A program made the translations under genes and the position numbers. This document shows, piece by piece, positions 1 to 8,637 of a stretch of 51,890 nt of DNA; the stretch's first letter is position 1; each line of letters begins with the position of its first letter. This stretch comes from a virus. The stretch lies in the IMG/VR virus record IMGVR_UViG_3300007900_000584, positions 1 to 51,890 of that record; one strand, given 5' to 3'. The notes beneath the pieces were generated by a model. It saw only the letters and a program-made list of their open reading frames with translations. It searched no databases and was not told the origin of the DNA.

Positions 1-1
1 A

Positions 2-229
2 TGCCATCAACCAAAGCTGATTAAGCTAATTGGTATAGGAGCAGCAGTAATTGTTAAGGGTACTAAAACACCGTGTCATGGTGGTAGAAGTAATGTAAAA
101 CCTAAAAATAGTGATAAACTAGGTAAAGGAAAAAATAAAGGAGAAAAGCCATTTTGGCGAGATGGTCCTGTTGATAAAAAAGTATTGGAAAATCCTAAGA
201 AGTATATTGAAAAGGGAGAAATAGATTGA
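2..229 (+). CDS. 3' end of an unknown basic protein (partial)
   Basis: The frame is open from the window edge to TGA at 227-229 and gives 75 residues without a visible start, so the gene begins upstream. The residues are rich in Lys and Gly (for example GKGKNKGEKPFWRDG) with a short hydrophobic patch, KLIGIGAAVIV, near the edge. The stop overlaps the TTG start of the next gene (TTGA), as in many pairs of this window, which supports it being real coding sequence. No family is recognised and no function is proposed. Confidence 0.55.
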   Translation, partial: CHQPKLIKLIGIGAAVIVKGTKTPCHGGRSNVKPKNSDKLGKGKNKGEKPFWRDGPVDKKVLENPKKYIEKGEID

Positions 230-561
230 CAGATAAAGCTGAAATTCGAACTGGTCAAATAAATGGTGACGACAGAACACTTAAGGGATTACAAAATGGT
301 GGTCTCGTGAATTTTAAGTGTGCTGATTGCAATAGAGAATTATTGGTGTTACAATTAACAACTATCGATGGGGATAATAGTCCAGAGATTTTAACACGGG
401 TTGCGGTTCAATGTGGGTCGTGTGGAGGTTGTTCATATATACAGCAAATTCATGGACAATTTTATCCAGGTGCCCCCAATGATCAAGTGGCATTTGATGT
501 GTCAGATGATGATATGGGTGCTCCAGAAGTAGATGTTTTATTTAAGGCGTGGGAAAAGTGA
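226..561 (+). CDS. Small zinc-ribbon-like protein of unknown function
   Basis: This 111-residue protein starts at TTG 226, preceded by AAGGGAG and overlapping the previous stop by four bases. Two cysteine pairs, CADC near residue 32 and CGSCGGC near residue 64, suggest a four-Cys zinc ribbon. The C-terminal third is acidic (VSDDDMGAPEVD). The likely start of the next gene overlaps its stop (GTGA), so the two are probably co-translated. Zinc binding is inferred from Cys spacing only; the partner or nucleic acid bound, if any, is unknown. Confidence 0.65.
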   Translation: MTDKAEIRTGQINGDDRTLKGLQNGGLVNFKCADCNRELLVLQLTTIDGDNSPEILTRVAVQCGSCGGCSYIQQIHGQFYPGAPNDQVAFDVSDDDMGAPEVDVLFKAWEK

Positions 562-866
562 AAGTAATTGTCGTTGACATAAATGGGACGCCACACGAAA
601 TGCAGCAAGGAGTAATGTTAGACTTTAATGTTTTTGCTAGATGGTCTGGTATTAGACATTTGGTGTTGGCTTCGAATGACGGCGACCTATTTAATCCCTT
701 AGACATCAATGATGATATAAATAAGCGAGACAGAGAACGTGGTGGCATGTTTTGGAGACTAAGAGTATGTAGTCGAGAATGTTATAACGACTATACAGCT
801 TTCTTACGAAGTAAAAATCGAACTTCATACCTCTTAGCACAAAGGAGATTTCGAAATGACCTTTGA
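558..866 (+). CDS. Unknown phage protein
   Basis: This is an unknown protein of about 102 residues. I place the start at GTG 558, which overlaps the upstream TGA and follows GGGAAAA; an in-frame GTG at 549 would add three residues. It contains a CSREC cysteine pair near residue 75, followed by a basic C-terminus (RSKNRTSYLLAQRRFRNDL), so binding to a metal or nucleic acid is possible but unproven. It sits in a run of small unknown genes ahead of the recombinase gene and overlaps the next gene by 11 bases. Confidence 0.6.
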   Translation: MKVIVVDINGTPHEMQQGVMLDFNVFARWSGIRHLVLASNDGDLFNPLDINDDINKRDRERGGMFWRLRVCSRECYNDYTAFLRSKNRTSYLLAQRRFRNDL

Positions 867-1212
867 TGAATTTAAAAAAGATTTTATTGATTGGCTGACA
901 GATTCGACAGTGAATCTTGGTCGTAGACAAACAAAAACGCGAGATCAGTTTTTGGAAACTGCGGCGAAAAGGTTTGACTTTTATAATGAATTTGGTTTTG
1001 ATTATGATAGTTCTGGAACTGTTCCAGAACAATCGTCTCAGCCACAAAAGACTAACCCGATGGATGATCGTCTTGTACGTATTAAGCCAAAAGATAGTCG
1101 TAAGGGTTTAGATATGGGCAAGGGTGTTCATGCGATGACTCCTTCCGAGTCACAGCGGGCAGATGAACAATTAAATCGTTCTCCATTTGCGGGGAAAAGT
1201 GATAAAAAGTAA
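856..1212 (+). CDS. Unknown phage protein
   Basis: This 118-residue protein starts at ATG 856 after a clear AAAGGAGAT ribosome binding site. The N-terminal half looks helical and acidic-aromatic (FDEFKKDFIDWLTD); the C-terminal half is polar and low in hydrophobics, so probably disordered. There is no signal peptide or membrane segment. No family is recognised. Its place in the string of small genes leading to recA suggests early or middle expression with replication genes, which is inference from order only. Confidence 0.65.
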   Translation: MTFDEFKKDFIDWLTDSTVNLGRRQTKTRDQFLETAAKRFDFYNEFGFDYDSSGTVPEQSSQPQKTNPMDDRLVRIKPKDSRKGLDMGKGVHAMTPSESQRADEQLNRSPFAGKSDKK

Positions 1213-1228
1213 TCGGAAAGGATAAAAA

Positions 1229-1654
1229 ATGAATGAAACTGTAAATGATCAAACTCTAGCGTTTGGTGTTACGAATAAAACACCAGCAGTGAAATTTTTA
1301 GTATCGTTATCTGATGGCCGTACTGTTGTTCAAGATGATCGATCTAATGAACGACACGCTTGGGCTAGATTGGAAAAATGGCTCAAGGCTAATCCAGGTG
1401 TTTCAATTACCGGTTTGCGGCTTCAGGGTCTAAAGAATGTTGATATTAAGATGCCTGCAAATCAAAAGGGTTATTTTTTCGGGCAAAAGCAACAAGCTGT
1501 TTGGGGAGGGCCTCAACAAAACTATATTGGAATAGGATATTATGATGGACAAGTCATTAACGTAGTTTGGCATCGACAGCCGTTATTCGACCACTCGTTC
1601 AGTGAAGAGCGCACCGTGGCTAACGCAGGGTTCTTTTTGATTCAGAATCCATAA
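1229..1654 (+). CDS. Unknown phage protein
   Basis: This 141-residue protein starts at ATG 1229 after GGAAAGGATAAAAA. It has alternating hydrophobic stretches (VKFLVSLSDGRTVVQD, GVSITGLRLQGLKNVDIKMP) that suggest a mostly beta fold, and a Gln/Gly-rich middle segment. Its stop and the ATG of the next gene share one base (TAATG), which implies translational coupling. No known motif or catalytic residue pattern is seen. It is cytosolic by absence of signal or membrane segments. Confidence 0.65.
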   Translation: MNETVNDQTLAFGVTNKTPAVKFLVSLSDGRTVVQDDRSNERHAWARLEKWLKANPGVSITGLRLQGLKNVDIKMPANQKGYFFGQKQQAVWGGPQQNYIGIGYYDGQVINVVWHRQPLFDHSFSEERTVANAGFFLIQNP

Positions 1655-2124
1655 TGGCAATAAGACATCAGCCTAAAAGTGATAAGCACCCATTTCAGTC
1701 GCCAACTACTCCTGGATTATATGTGGCGTTGCGGGACTATATTATCGAATTGGTATGTCTCAATATTGATAAAAAATTGGGGTCTCGCTTTTGGTCTGAC
1801 ACGAAGTACTGGGGTTCCAAATACCGCAGAGAGATTAAAGGAGTAGCAAATCTTGGTAAGGAATTGGATTTAACAGACACACTCACTCAAACGGCATTGA
1901 TTCAGGTAATTAAAGAATATTGCATCAAGGCATTAGTCGCCAAGAAAACTGTCGATCGGGTTGTCAGACTTACTCGTCGTCGCACTGAGTATTTGAGCCA
2001 ACAACGAATAGCATTGGCCCAAAAACCGCAACCCGTTGAGATTGATCCTCAAAAGAATGCCACCTTTATAGATTCGGGCGAAAAAAATATTTTGGCGAGA
2101 ATAAGAGAAGCGGAAAATGGCTAA
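1654..2124 (+). CDS. Unknown phage protein upstream of the recombinase
   Basis: This 156-residue protein starts at ATG 1654, overlapping the upstream stop by one base, and ends eight bases inside the recombinase gene. It is basic and largely helical in the second half, with an Arg cluster (VDRVVRLTRRRTEYLSQQR) that might contact nucleic acid. The tight overlap with the RecA-like gene suggests coordinated expression. No family is recognised; a recombination accessory role is only a guess from position. Confidence 0.65.
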   Translation: MAIRHQPKSDKHPFQSPTTPGLYVALRDYIIELVCLNIDKKLGSRFWSDTKYWGSKYRREIKGVANLGKELDLTDTLTQTALIQVIKEYCIKALVAKKTVDRVVRLTRRRTEYLSQQRIALAQKPQPVEIDPQKNATFIDSGEKNILARIREAENG

Positions 2125-3148
2125 GAGAAAACTTAAAATAGAAGACGAATCATTGGATGCTTTCCTCACCAGAATGCACGGTAAGGGCATTATCGCACCA
2201 GCAAGCGAAGCATTACCATTTAGATCAAGAGACGTACTTCCAACCCCACTTTCTTTAGACATAGCACTAAGCGGTGGTGTGCCAGACGGATGTATTTGTT
2301 TAATTACTGGAAAAGCAAAGAGCGGCAAGACCACGCTGTGTCTCGAATTGCTTAAAAATGCACAGCTATTAAACCGCCCAACGTTTTACATCAATATCGA
2401 AAAAAGATGTACACCATCTTTGTTAGCTACTATTCAAGGACTTGACCCAAATAAACTCAAAGTTGTTCCATCACAAATCGACAAACCATTATCAGCGGAA
2501 GATTACCTAAATATTGTTGAGCGTATAGCTAAAACCCAAGAAAAGGCCGTCGTAGTTATTGACAGTATCGCAGCCTTATCCACGATGACAGAACAAGAAG
2601 AACAAATTGGTTCCAATAAAGACATGGCCGGTCCAGCGAAATTGTTAGCCTCATTTTTCCGTCGTGCTCAGCAAATTGTTGATTCAAAAAATGTGATCCT
2701 AATTTTCATCTCACAAATGATGACCAATCGCCAACAGATGGGACCAAAATATACCGAAAAGGGCGGGATGGCAATACAATATGCCTGTTCTGTCTGGCTT
2801 AAAGTTATATATACAAAACAGTGGGAGAAAAATCCCGAGACAGGAGCGCCTGATGGTCACGACTTGTATATTACCGTACAATCGTCTGCTTTAGGACGAC
2901 CATTTTTGCCGTGTGTGTTACCACTTCGATATGGTACCGGAATAGATAACGTAAGGGATATTGTAACCAATGCCGAGAATTTGGGGTTAGTCGAGAAAGC
3001 GGGTGCTTGGTATTCTCTTCCCATGTTTGCTGACAAGGGTGATCCACCAAAATTTCAAGGTTTAGCTAAACTATCAAACTTTTTACAAGAAAATCCCGAT
3101 AAATTGAAACAACTGGAAACGGAAATAAAAGATACTGTACTTCCGTAG
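2117..3148 (+). CDS. recA: RecA/UvsX-like recombinase
   Basis: This 343-residue ATPase should form filaments on ssDNA and drive strand exchange in recombination-dependent replication and repair. The Walker A motif GKAKSGKTT is at residues 65-73 and the Walker B strand AVVVIDSIAAL is near 145-155, in the spacing of the RecA/RadA/UvsX family. The segment following Walker B (MTEQEEQIG, then a GPAKLLASFFRRAQQ helix) also follows the RecA core. Length is close to bacterial RecA (about 350) and T4 UvsX (about 390). It is followed by a deaminase-fold gene and, three genes later, by the replicative helicase. The exact subfamily cannot be settled by eye. Confidence 0.9.
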   Translation: MAKRKLKIEDESLDAFLTRMHGKGIIAPASEALPFRSRDVLPTPLSLDIALSGGVPDGCICLITGKAKSGKTTLCLELLKNAQLLNRPTFYINIEKRCTPSLLATIQGLDPNKLKVVPSQIDKPLSAEDYLNIVERIAKTQEKAVVVIDSIAALSTMTEQEEQIGSNKDMAGPAKLLASFFRRAQQIVDSKNVILIFISQMMTNRQQMGPKYTEKGGMAIQYACSVWLKVIYTKQWEKNPETGAPDGHDLYITVQSSALGRPFLPCVLPLRYGTGIDNVRDIVTNAENLGLVEKAGAWYSLPMFADKGDPPKFQGLAKLSNFLQENPDKLKQLETEIKDTVLP

Positions 3149-3161
3149 GAGGATAAAAGTA

Positions 3162-3773
3162 ATGGACATTAACTCACAACTAAAATGGCTTCCGCAACCG
3201 TTTGTTTTAACAACAGATGAAACGTGTCGCAGGATACTTGGAAGTGCATATGAGTATGCTAATTCAAATAGTCCAGACCCTAGTACAAAAAATGGAGCTG
3301 TTTTGGTAAATGACGATAAGGTAATTCACCGACATGAAATGTCTTCAAATGGACCAGATCGTCATACAACAATAAGGGGTGATGTCTTAGCCTATGGAGT
3401 TAATAAATTTCCCAATAGAATAAAAATTACAGAAGGTCGTTTGATAAATAAGAAGACCAAATATCAACTAATTGTTCATGCTGAGAATGGTGCTATTTTT
3501 AACGCAGCACGACATGGAAGGGCAGTAAATGGTAGTACGTTATATTGCCCATTCTACGCATGTTCAGAATGTGCTAAAGCTATTATACAGAGTGGTGTAA
3601 AGCGGGTGGTGGGTCACGCTCAACTTATGGCATTAGCTTCTGAACATACGGCTTGGACTGAATCTATTATTGAAGCTTGGCATATGATGCACGAGGCTGG
3701 AGTGCGATGCGAGTTGTATGATGGTGAAATTGGTATGACAACCAGGTTTAATGGTCGGGATATCGCGGTATAA
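3162..3773 (+). CDS. Cytidine/deoxycytidylate deaminase family protein
   Basis: This 203-residue protein has the zinc deaminase signature: PSTKNGAVLV near 40-49, HAE at 106-108 (zinc His and proton-shuttling Glu), and C134-x2-C137 in FYACSECAKAI. Phage members usually convert dCMP to dUMP to feed dTTP synthesis. The usual PCxxC is replaced here by PFYACSEC, which puts an extra FYA before the first Cys, so substrate choice may differ from standard dCMP deaminase. The start is ATG 3162 after AGGAGGATAAAAGTA. Family assignment is secure; the dCMP substrate is inference. Confidence 0.8.
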   Translation: MDINSQLKWLPQPFVLTTDETCRRILGSAYEYANSNSPDPSTKNGAVLVNDDKVIHRHEMSSNGPDRHTTIRGDVLAYGVNKFPNRIKITEGRLINKKTKYQLIVHAENGAIFNAARHGRAVNGSTLYCPFYACSECAKAIIQSGVKRVVGHAQLMALASEHTAWTESIIEAWHMMHEAGVRCELYDGEIGMTTRFNGRDIAV

Positions 3774-3774
3774 T

Positions 3775-4134
3775 ATGGAGGTACGACTTCTTAGTGGTGG
3801 AACGGCGAGATTACGTTTAAATAATAAGAAACTTCGGACAAGAGGTAAATCAAAATCAAAATTTCAATATGAAATTGGCCAACAATTGATAGCAAAATAT
3901 CCTCATGATATAATTTTTGAAGAAGTTCGTGTTCCCGGTGATGGTTTTATTTTGGACTTTTTTATCCCGTCATTGAATTTAGTAGTGGAGTGCCATGGGC
4001 GCCAACATACCGAACATGTGAAACATTTTCATAACACGAAGCAGCAATTTCATCATCAACAAAATGTCGATCAAAACAAAAGAGACTGGTGCGAGTTAAA
4101 TGGATTTAAGTTAGTCGAAATTTATGATGAGTAA
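3775..4134 (+). CDS. Small PD-(D/E)XK nuclease (VSR/DUF559-like)
   Basis: This protein has about 119 residues from ATG 3775, which lies just past the deaminase stop; an in-frame ATG at 3751 would add eight. The segment FILDFFIPSLNLVVECHGRQ matches the VSR/DUF559 nuclease core: Asp in a beta strand, then Glu in VVECHG followed by a Gln-His pair. The C-terminal WCELNGFKLVEIY strand is also typical. Such short free-standing nucleases in phages often act as homing endonucleases. The N-terminal basic patch could contact DNA. The recognition site is unknown, and a repair role is an alternative. Confidence 0.65.
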   Translation: MEVRLLSGGTARLRLNNKKLRTRGKSKSKFQYEIGQQLIAKYPHDIIFEEVRVPGDGFILDFFIPSLNLVVECHGRQHTEHVKHFHNTKQQFHHQQNVDQNKRDWCELNGFKLVEIYDE

Positions 4135-4534
4135 TTTAGCCGACGAAACACAAAAGTGGAAAGATCAGTTGGACAAATGGATTCAAGCTCTCGGCTTGCC
4201 TCAATATAAACCATCTAATAGTGAAGTCGAAACAATACTTGGATTTACACGAGAGGTGTTGCGAGAGCAATCGTCGGTAGATTTGTCGGAAGATGCGGTT
4301 ATTTTGGCACAATATGCTTTATTCTTACAACAAAAGGCGAATGAATGTCAAGCATTTATAAGGTGGTCAAATCAAGCGATAAATCATTTATTAAATGATG
4401 ACCGTTCAAAATTAATAGGACTGATTAGACAAGCAGAATTGAGGAAGGATCGCATAGCCTATCTTGCACGTAGAATTGAGTTGGTGGGGCAAAGCATTGG
4501 CAATCTTGTTAGAGCAAGATATAATGAAAGATAA
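4124..4534 (+). CDS. Small helical protein, possible UvsY-type recombination mediator
   Basis: This 136-residue, nearly all-helical soluble protein starts at ATG 4124 (or 4127) and overlaps the nuclease gene by 11 bases. The middle has LAQYALFLQQKANECQAFI; the end has a helix with ELRKDRIAYLARRIELVGQ followed by SIGNLVRARYNE. T4 UvsY has the same size (137) and ends in a similar helix pair, and it loads UvsX onto SSB-coated DNA. With a recombinase and replicative helicase as near neighbours, that role is plausible. I see no clear residue-level identity, so this is a hypothesis from size, helices and context. Confidence 0.5.
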   Translation: MMSNLADETQKWKDQLDKWIQALGLPQYKPSNSEVETILGFTREVLREQSSVDLSEDAVILAQYALFLQQKANECQAFIRWSNQAINHLLNDDRSKLIGLIRQAELRKDRIAYLARRIELVGQSIGNLVRARYNER

Positions 4535-4547
4535 AAGGAGACAATAA

Positions 4548-5090
4548 ATGAATCCACTAGAATACCTAGAAGAAGGGATACGCCAAGGAAATTGGGAAAC
4601 GGTTTGTGAGGGTTACGAACGACTCACTGGGAAGGCAATACCTTGTCCTCCTGGGTCTGCAACGGCTGAACTTGCATTGGGACAAATAGCTGATATAGTA
4701 TCTGCTGCTATAATTAATCAAGGTGAGATATTTATAGACCCCTCTAGGATAACAAAGAAGAAAGCTGGTCGTCCAAAAAAGAAGAGTAAAAAGAAAACCG
4801 ATAATGATGAAGAAGATGCTTCTTTGCTTTTGGACATAGATAGAAAAACTATAACACAAAGAGAAACAGGAGGAACGCAACTGATTACCAATGATCCTGA
4901 TCCAGATGAAATTGAATACAATAAGGTCCAATCTTTAAAATCAAAAACCGGTAAAGTTAAACTTAAGCGACAAACAACTCGGACATTTGATGTAAAATGC
5001 AATGAATGTGAAAAGACTTTCCAATCAAGTCGTAAGAGTGGAGAGTTTGGTCAAAAGTGTCCCAAGTGTCTCAAAGATAAGAAGAGGTAG
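4548..5090 (+). CDS. Protein with AT-hook-like patch and C-terminal zinc ribbon
   Basis: This 180-residue protein starts at ATG 4548 after AAAGGAGACAATAA. Residues near 65-78 carry a basic AT-hook-like patch (KKKAGRPKKKSKKK), followed by an acidic run DNDEEDASLLLD. The C-terminus is a four-Cys ribbon, CNECEKTF at about 150 and CPKC about 20 residues later. This layout suggests DNA or RNA binding near the replication genes. No named family is recognised; a role in transcription or replisome assembly is speculative. Confidence 0.6.
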   Translation: MNPLEYLEEGIRQGNWETVCEGYERLTGKAIPCPPGSATAELALGQIADIVSAAIINQGEIFIDPSRITKKKAGRPKKKSKKKTDNDEEDASLLLDIDRKTITQRETGGTQLITNDPDPDEIEYNKVQSLKSKTGKVKLKRQTTRTFDVKCNECEKTFQSSRKSGEFGQKCPKCLKDKKR

Positions 5091-5098
5091 ATTTTCTT

Positions 5099-5380
5099 AT
5101 GAATAAAGAACACGCAAAACCTGGGGATATAATCGAAGTCACGTGGCAAGATGAACACTGGTTGGGGAAAAAATTTATGGTTATAGAATGTCCAGCAGGC
5201 CCAAAGAAAGCTGGGATTGGTATTCAACCTGGCAATGCATGGTTTATGAGTGAAACTGGAAGCGAACAGTATTTTCAGCTAGGATATTACAAAATCGTAA
5301 AATTAGTCGTTCCGCATCGTGACGTAGACACCTTTTTGAAGCGTCAATTGAACGATAATCTTGCTAGTATTTTTGGGTAA
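5099..5380 (+). CDS. Unknown small protein upstream of helicase
   Basis: This 93-residue protein starts at ATG 5099 after GAAGAGGTAG. The N-terminal part (KPGDIIEVTWQDEHWLGKKFMVIECP) looks like a small beta barrel of SH3 type, judged only from alternation of hydrophobic residues and Gly/Pro turns. It ends 13 bases before the likely ATG of the helicase gene. No catalytic motif is visible. It could be a helicase accessory protein, but that rests on position alone. Confidence 0.6.
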   Translation: MNKEHAKPGDIIEVTWQDEHWLGKKFMVIECPAGPKKAGIGIQPGNAWFMSETGSEQYFQLGYYKIVKLVVPHRDVDTFLKRQLNDNLASIFG

Positions 5381-5393
5381 TAAAAGTGATATA

Positions 5394-6839
5394 ATGAGTA
5401 ACAAGTCAAACGCTATTTTACAAGACGCAGGCATGGAGAGAGCAATTCTAGCTGGAATTACCACCCATGGCGCCAACTGCTTCTTTGAAGTAGAAGATAT
5501 TCTCAGTGTTAAAGATTTCTATTGGGTATACAATCAAGAGTTGTTCAAGATTCTTATTCATTTAGTTCACACAGAAGATACTAAAACATTCGACATTCCC
5601 AGCATTCAAACAGCAGCTAAAATTTTAGGATATACTAATTTCACAGGTGGTGGTAAATATTCAGAGTATCTTGAAGCTATCATTAATGAAGCCAGTTCGT
5701 CGAAAGAAAATATTCGATCATTAGTTGTGGCAGTATATAAGCTTTCTCTGGCACGTCGCGGATATTTAGCGGCAGCTATGATTCAAGATAATCTCAAAAA
5801 GATCACTGGGGCAGAGGATGTCGATAGCATAATTGCTCAGGTTGAAGAACCTGTATTTGAATTCACCAGTCAGATTATGACCCAAAATGCCAGTGTGGTA
5901 TCTTTAGGACAGATATTTAAGAATGTAATGGAAACTCTATCAGAATCGCCACAAGATATAGTTGGATTGCCAACCGGTTTCCCAGCGTGGGACACGGCTA
6001 TTGGAGGGGGCTTAAGACCGGCTACAGTTAATGTTGTTGCGGCCAGAAGTAAGCAAGGAAAATCATTTTATTGTATGAATATTGCTAAAAATATGGCGGA
6101 AAATGGTATCCCGGTATTATATTTAGATACAGAGATGACTTCTGATATCCAGTTATATCGTCTTAGTTCTTTAGTCTCTGGCGTAGAACTTAATCACGTT
6201 GAAACAGGGCAGTTTGTTAATAACTCACACGAATCTGAAGCGATTTGGGGGTGTCAAGAACATATTGAAAATCTATCCATTGACCATTTTTCCGTAGCGG
6301 GATTACCTCCGCACGCTATTATGTCCATTGCCAGAAGATGGTTGTCTAAAACGGTGGGGTTTACAGGTACTGGCGCCGCCAAGCCCTGTTTGATTATATA
6401 CGATTATATTAAGCTGATGGATGATTCAGCTTTTAAGCATGGATTGCAAGAAACCCAATTACTGGGTTTTTTAACTACCGCCCTGCATAATTTCGCTGTT
6501 AAGTTTAAATTACCGGTTTTGGCCACTTCTCAAGTTAATAGAGATGGAGTTGAGCGCGAGGGTTCAGAATTTGTTTCGGGATCAGATAGGATTTTATGGC
6601 TTTGCAGTAGCTTGACATTTCTAAAGCCGAAAAGCCAAACTGAGTTGAATGAAGATCCACCGAATAATGGAACCAAAAAATTAATTGTAACAGACACGCG
6701 ATCTGGGGCTGGTATGGAGAGGGGTGAATATATCAATATTGTAAATAATTTGTCTGTGGGGAAATTAACAGAAGGGCCACTTTTTTCACAAGCTGTACAA
6801 CAATCATTTAAAAACGAGGCAATGGAGGGGAAAAATTGA
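5394..6839 (+). CDS. dnaB: DnaB-type replicative DNA helicase
   Basis: This RecA-fold hexameric helicase should unwind DNA at the phage fork together with the primase two genes downstream. From ATG 5394 it has 481 residues. Residues 1-110 match the DnaB N-terminal helical domain (MERAILAGITTHG, FYWVYNQELFKIL). GLPTGFPAWDTAIGGGL precedes Walker A ARSKQGKS at about 217-224, then VLYLDTEMT (motif 1a), the Walker B strand CLIIYDYIKLM, and ATSQVNRDG (motif 3). A TTG at 5361 would add 11 unlikely residues inside the preceding gene, so I chose the ATG. It lacks the long linker of cellular DnaB, as phage forms often do. Confidence 0.92.
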   Translation: MSNKSNAILQDAGMERAILAGITTHGANCFFEVEDILSVKDFYWVYNQELFKILIHLVHTEDTKTFDIPSIQTAAKILGYTNFTGGGKYSEYLEAIINEASSSKENIRSLVVAVYKLSLARRGYLAAAMIQDNLKKITGAEDVDSIIAQVEEPVFEFTSQIMTQNASVVSLGQIFKNVMETLSESPQDIVGLPTGFPAWDTAIGGGLRPATVNVVAARSKQGKSFYCMNIAKNMAENGIPVLYLDTEMTSDIQLYRLSSLVSGVELNHVETGQFVNNSHESEAIWGCQEHIENLSIDHFSVAGLPPHAIMSIARRWLSKTVGFTGTGAAKPCLIIYDYIKLMDDSAFKHGLQETQLLGFLTTALHNFAVKFKLPVLATSQVNRDGVEREGSEFVSGSDRILWLCSSLTFLKPKSQTELNEDPPNNGTKKLIVTDTRSGAGMERGEYINIVNNLSVGKLTEGPLFSQAVQQSFKNEAMEGKN

Positions 6840-7477
6840 TGCCGTCATTTATTAATTTAACTGGACAAAAGTTTGGACGACTTGAAGTATTAGAGCGGGA
6901 CGAAAATGATAAACAGAATAAACCTCTATGGTTGTGTCGATGTGATTGTAAAAATGAAGTAATTGTTTCCGGTGCTCATCTTAAAAGCGGGAATACTCAA
7001 AGTTGTGGTTGTTTACAAAGAGAAAAGGCAACGAAACATGGGCATAGGAAAAATGGAAAACAAACTGGATTTTATACAATATGGATTAATATGATTCAAC
7101 GCTGCACCAACCCGAAACATAAAAGTTATAAATATTATGGCGGTAGGGGCATTACAGTTTGTGATGAATGGTTAATATTTTCTAATTTTGAAAGAGATAT
7201 GGGGCCTAATTGGAAACCTGGGCTTACTATTGAGAGAAAAGATAAAAATGGTAATTATTGTGAAGAAAATTGTAAATGGGCCACCATGAAGGAGCAAACA
7301 AGAAACAAACGGAATAATTGCTATGTAACATATAAGGAAAAACGATGGCTTTTTGTAGAATTATGTGAAGAACATAACATGCCTTATGGTGTTGTATATC
7401 ATAGATATTATAATTATGGTTGGACTTTAGAAGCATCATTAACAACGCCAGTCGGGCAACGCAGGAAGAAATCATAA
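6839..7477 (+). CDS. HNH-family homing-type endonuclease (copy A)
   Basis: This 212-residue protein is inserted between helicase and primase genes. Order: LTGQKFGRLEVLER strand region, four-Cys knuckle (WLCRCDC ... SCGCL), central YGGRGITVC, nuclease core GLTIERKDKNGNY ... NCKWA ... QTRNKRNN, and a C-terminal HTH-like segment. The same layout recurs at 14493-15134 and 31843-32475, with a truncated copy at 39736. Start ATG 6839 overlaps the helicase TGA, with GGAGGGG upstream; its stop overlaps the primase ATG. Such genes usually spread by cutting relatives that lack them; the target is unknown. It is closest to the copy at 31843. Confidence 0.8.
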   Translation: MPSFINLTGQKFGRLEVLERDENDKQNKPLWLCRCDCKNEVIVSGAHLKSGNTQSCGCLQREKATKHGHRKNGKQTGFYTIWINMIQRCTNPKHKSYKYYGGRGITVCDEWLIFSNFERDMGPNWKPGLTIERKDKNGNYCEENCKWATMKEQTRNKRNNCYVTYKEKRWLFVELCEEHNMPYGVVYHRYYNYGWTLEASLTTPVGQRRKKS

Positions 7478-8637
7478 TGAGACGATTTAGTCCTAATGAA
7501 ATTTCTTTCATTCAAGATCGTGCTTGCGAGCGTATTGTAGAAATTTTTGACGCACTTGGTCTGGAATATGTTGAAAGACACGATTACTTACATTCGAAAT
7601 GTCCGGTGCATGATGGCGATAATGATCGAGCTTTATTTTGGGCTATTCGATCTTCGCACTGGGAGTGTAAAACTAGAGGATGTCATCTTGATCCCATTAG
7701 TGGCCCATCATCTAGTATATATGGGTTAGTCAGAGCAACGATGACTCGCAAGACAGAAAAGGAATGGGGCTTTCAACAAACGGTCAATTTTGTCGCGCAA
7801 ATTCTCGGATTAGAACAATGTCAGGTAGATGATATCTCTGCTCAAGATATAGAAATAGCAAAAATAGTCAAAAATCATCGGAAAAAACAATCGGCCATTC
7901 CAAGTCGAGGGATACCATTAGCAACAATGATTCCATATTTAAAATTTGACCAGGTCTATTATCCAAATCGTGGTGTTTCTCCGGAAATTATTGCTCGATA
8001 CAATATTTCGTTTTGTAACACTAAAGGCAAATCAATGTATAAACGAGCCTTCTTTCCGGTCTTGGATGTGACTGGGCGATATATCGTGGGATGGAGTGGA
8101 CGAAGCATTTACGATAAATGTCCCAAATGCAAAATGCATCATCATCCAGAACGAGCCTCGTGTCCTGATTCAAAGTATCGTGGTATGTACACGAAATGGA
8201 AACATTCAGAAAACTTTCCTGGAGAATCTGTTCTTTATAACATTTGGTACGCCAAGCCATTTATTAGTAAAACGGGAACTGCCATATTAGTTGAGGGCGC
8301 TGGAGATGTGTGGGCTTTAGAAGCAGCGGGTATTCGTAATAGCGTAGCGGTATTGGGTACCAATTTGAATAAAGTGCAAAGATTGCTTCTTCAAAATGCT
8401 GGGGCATTAACAATTATATGTGCATTTGATAATGACGAAGCGGGTCAAAAGGCTATGGTAAAATTGGAACGAGATTTGATTCATTATTTTCGGATATTTT
8501 GTGTTACTCCAGAAACTGTAAATGATGTTGGTGACATGTTGAGTAGTGATATTGCAGAAAAAATTGGTCCCATTTTGCAACAGGTATCTAAAGCAAAAAT
8601 GCTTTCAGTGGAGGAAAGAAATGTCGAAGCAGTTTGA
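7477..8637 (+). CDS. dnaG: DnaG-type DNA primase
   Basis: This 386-residue primase makes RNA primers for the fork. A CHC2-type zinc site uses C42, H45 and the C64/C69 pair (CPVHDG ... WECKTRGCH). The TOPRIM fold lies at about 265-345, with AILVEGAGDVWAL (catalytic Glu) and AFDNDEAGQKA (metal-binding DxD). A second CPKCMHHHPERASCP cluster near 218-232 may bind another zinc. It is shorter than bacterial DnaG (about 580) because the helicase-binding C-terminal domain is missing. The start is ATG 7477, which shares a base with the HNH stop and follows GGAAGAA. Confidence 0.88.
   Translation: MRRFSPNEISFIQDRACERIVEIFDALGLEYVERHDYLHSKCPVHDGDNDRALFWAIRSSHWECKTRGCHLDPISGPSSSIYGLVRATMTRKTEKEWGFQQTVNFVAQILGLEQCQVDDISAQDIEIAKIVKNHRKKQSAIPSRGIPLATMIPYLKFDQVYYPNRGVSPEIIARYNISFCNTKGKSMYKRAFFPVLDVTGRYIVGWSGRSIYDKCPKCKMHHHPERASCPDSKYRGMYTKWKHSENFPGESVLYNIWYAKPFISKTGTAILVEGAGDVWALEAAGIRNSVAVLGTNLNKVQRLLLQNAGALTIICAFDNDEAGQKAMVKLERDLIHYFRIFCVTPETVNDVGDMLSSDIAEKIGPILQQVSKAKMLSVEERNVEAV

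Noticed and set aside
706-1047. - strand open frame of 113 residues
   Set aside because: It runs opposite to two overlapping + strand genes with good starts, and is rich in Ile, Phe and Lys as antisense frames of AT-rich genes usually are. Other - strand frames between 1 and 40500 were dropped for the same reason.
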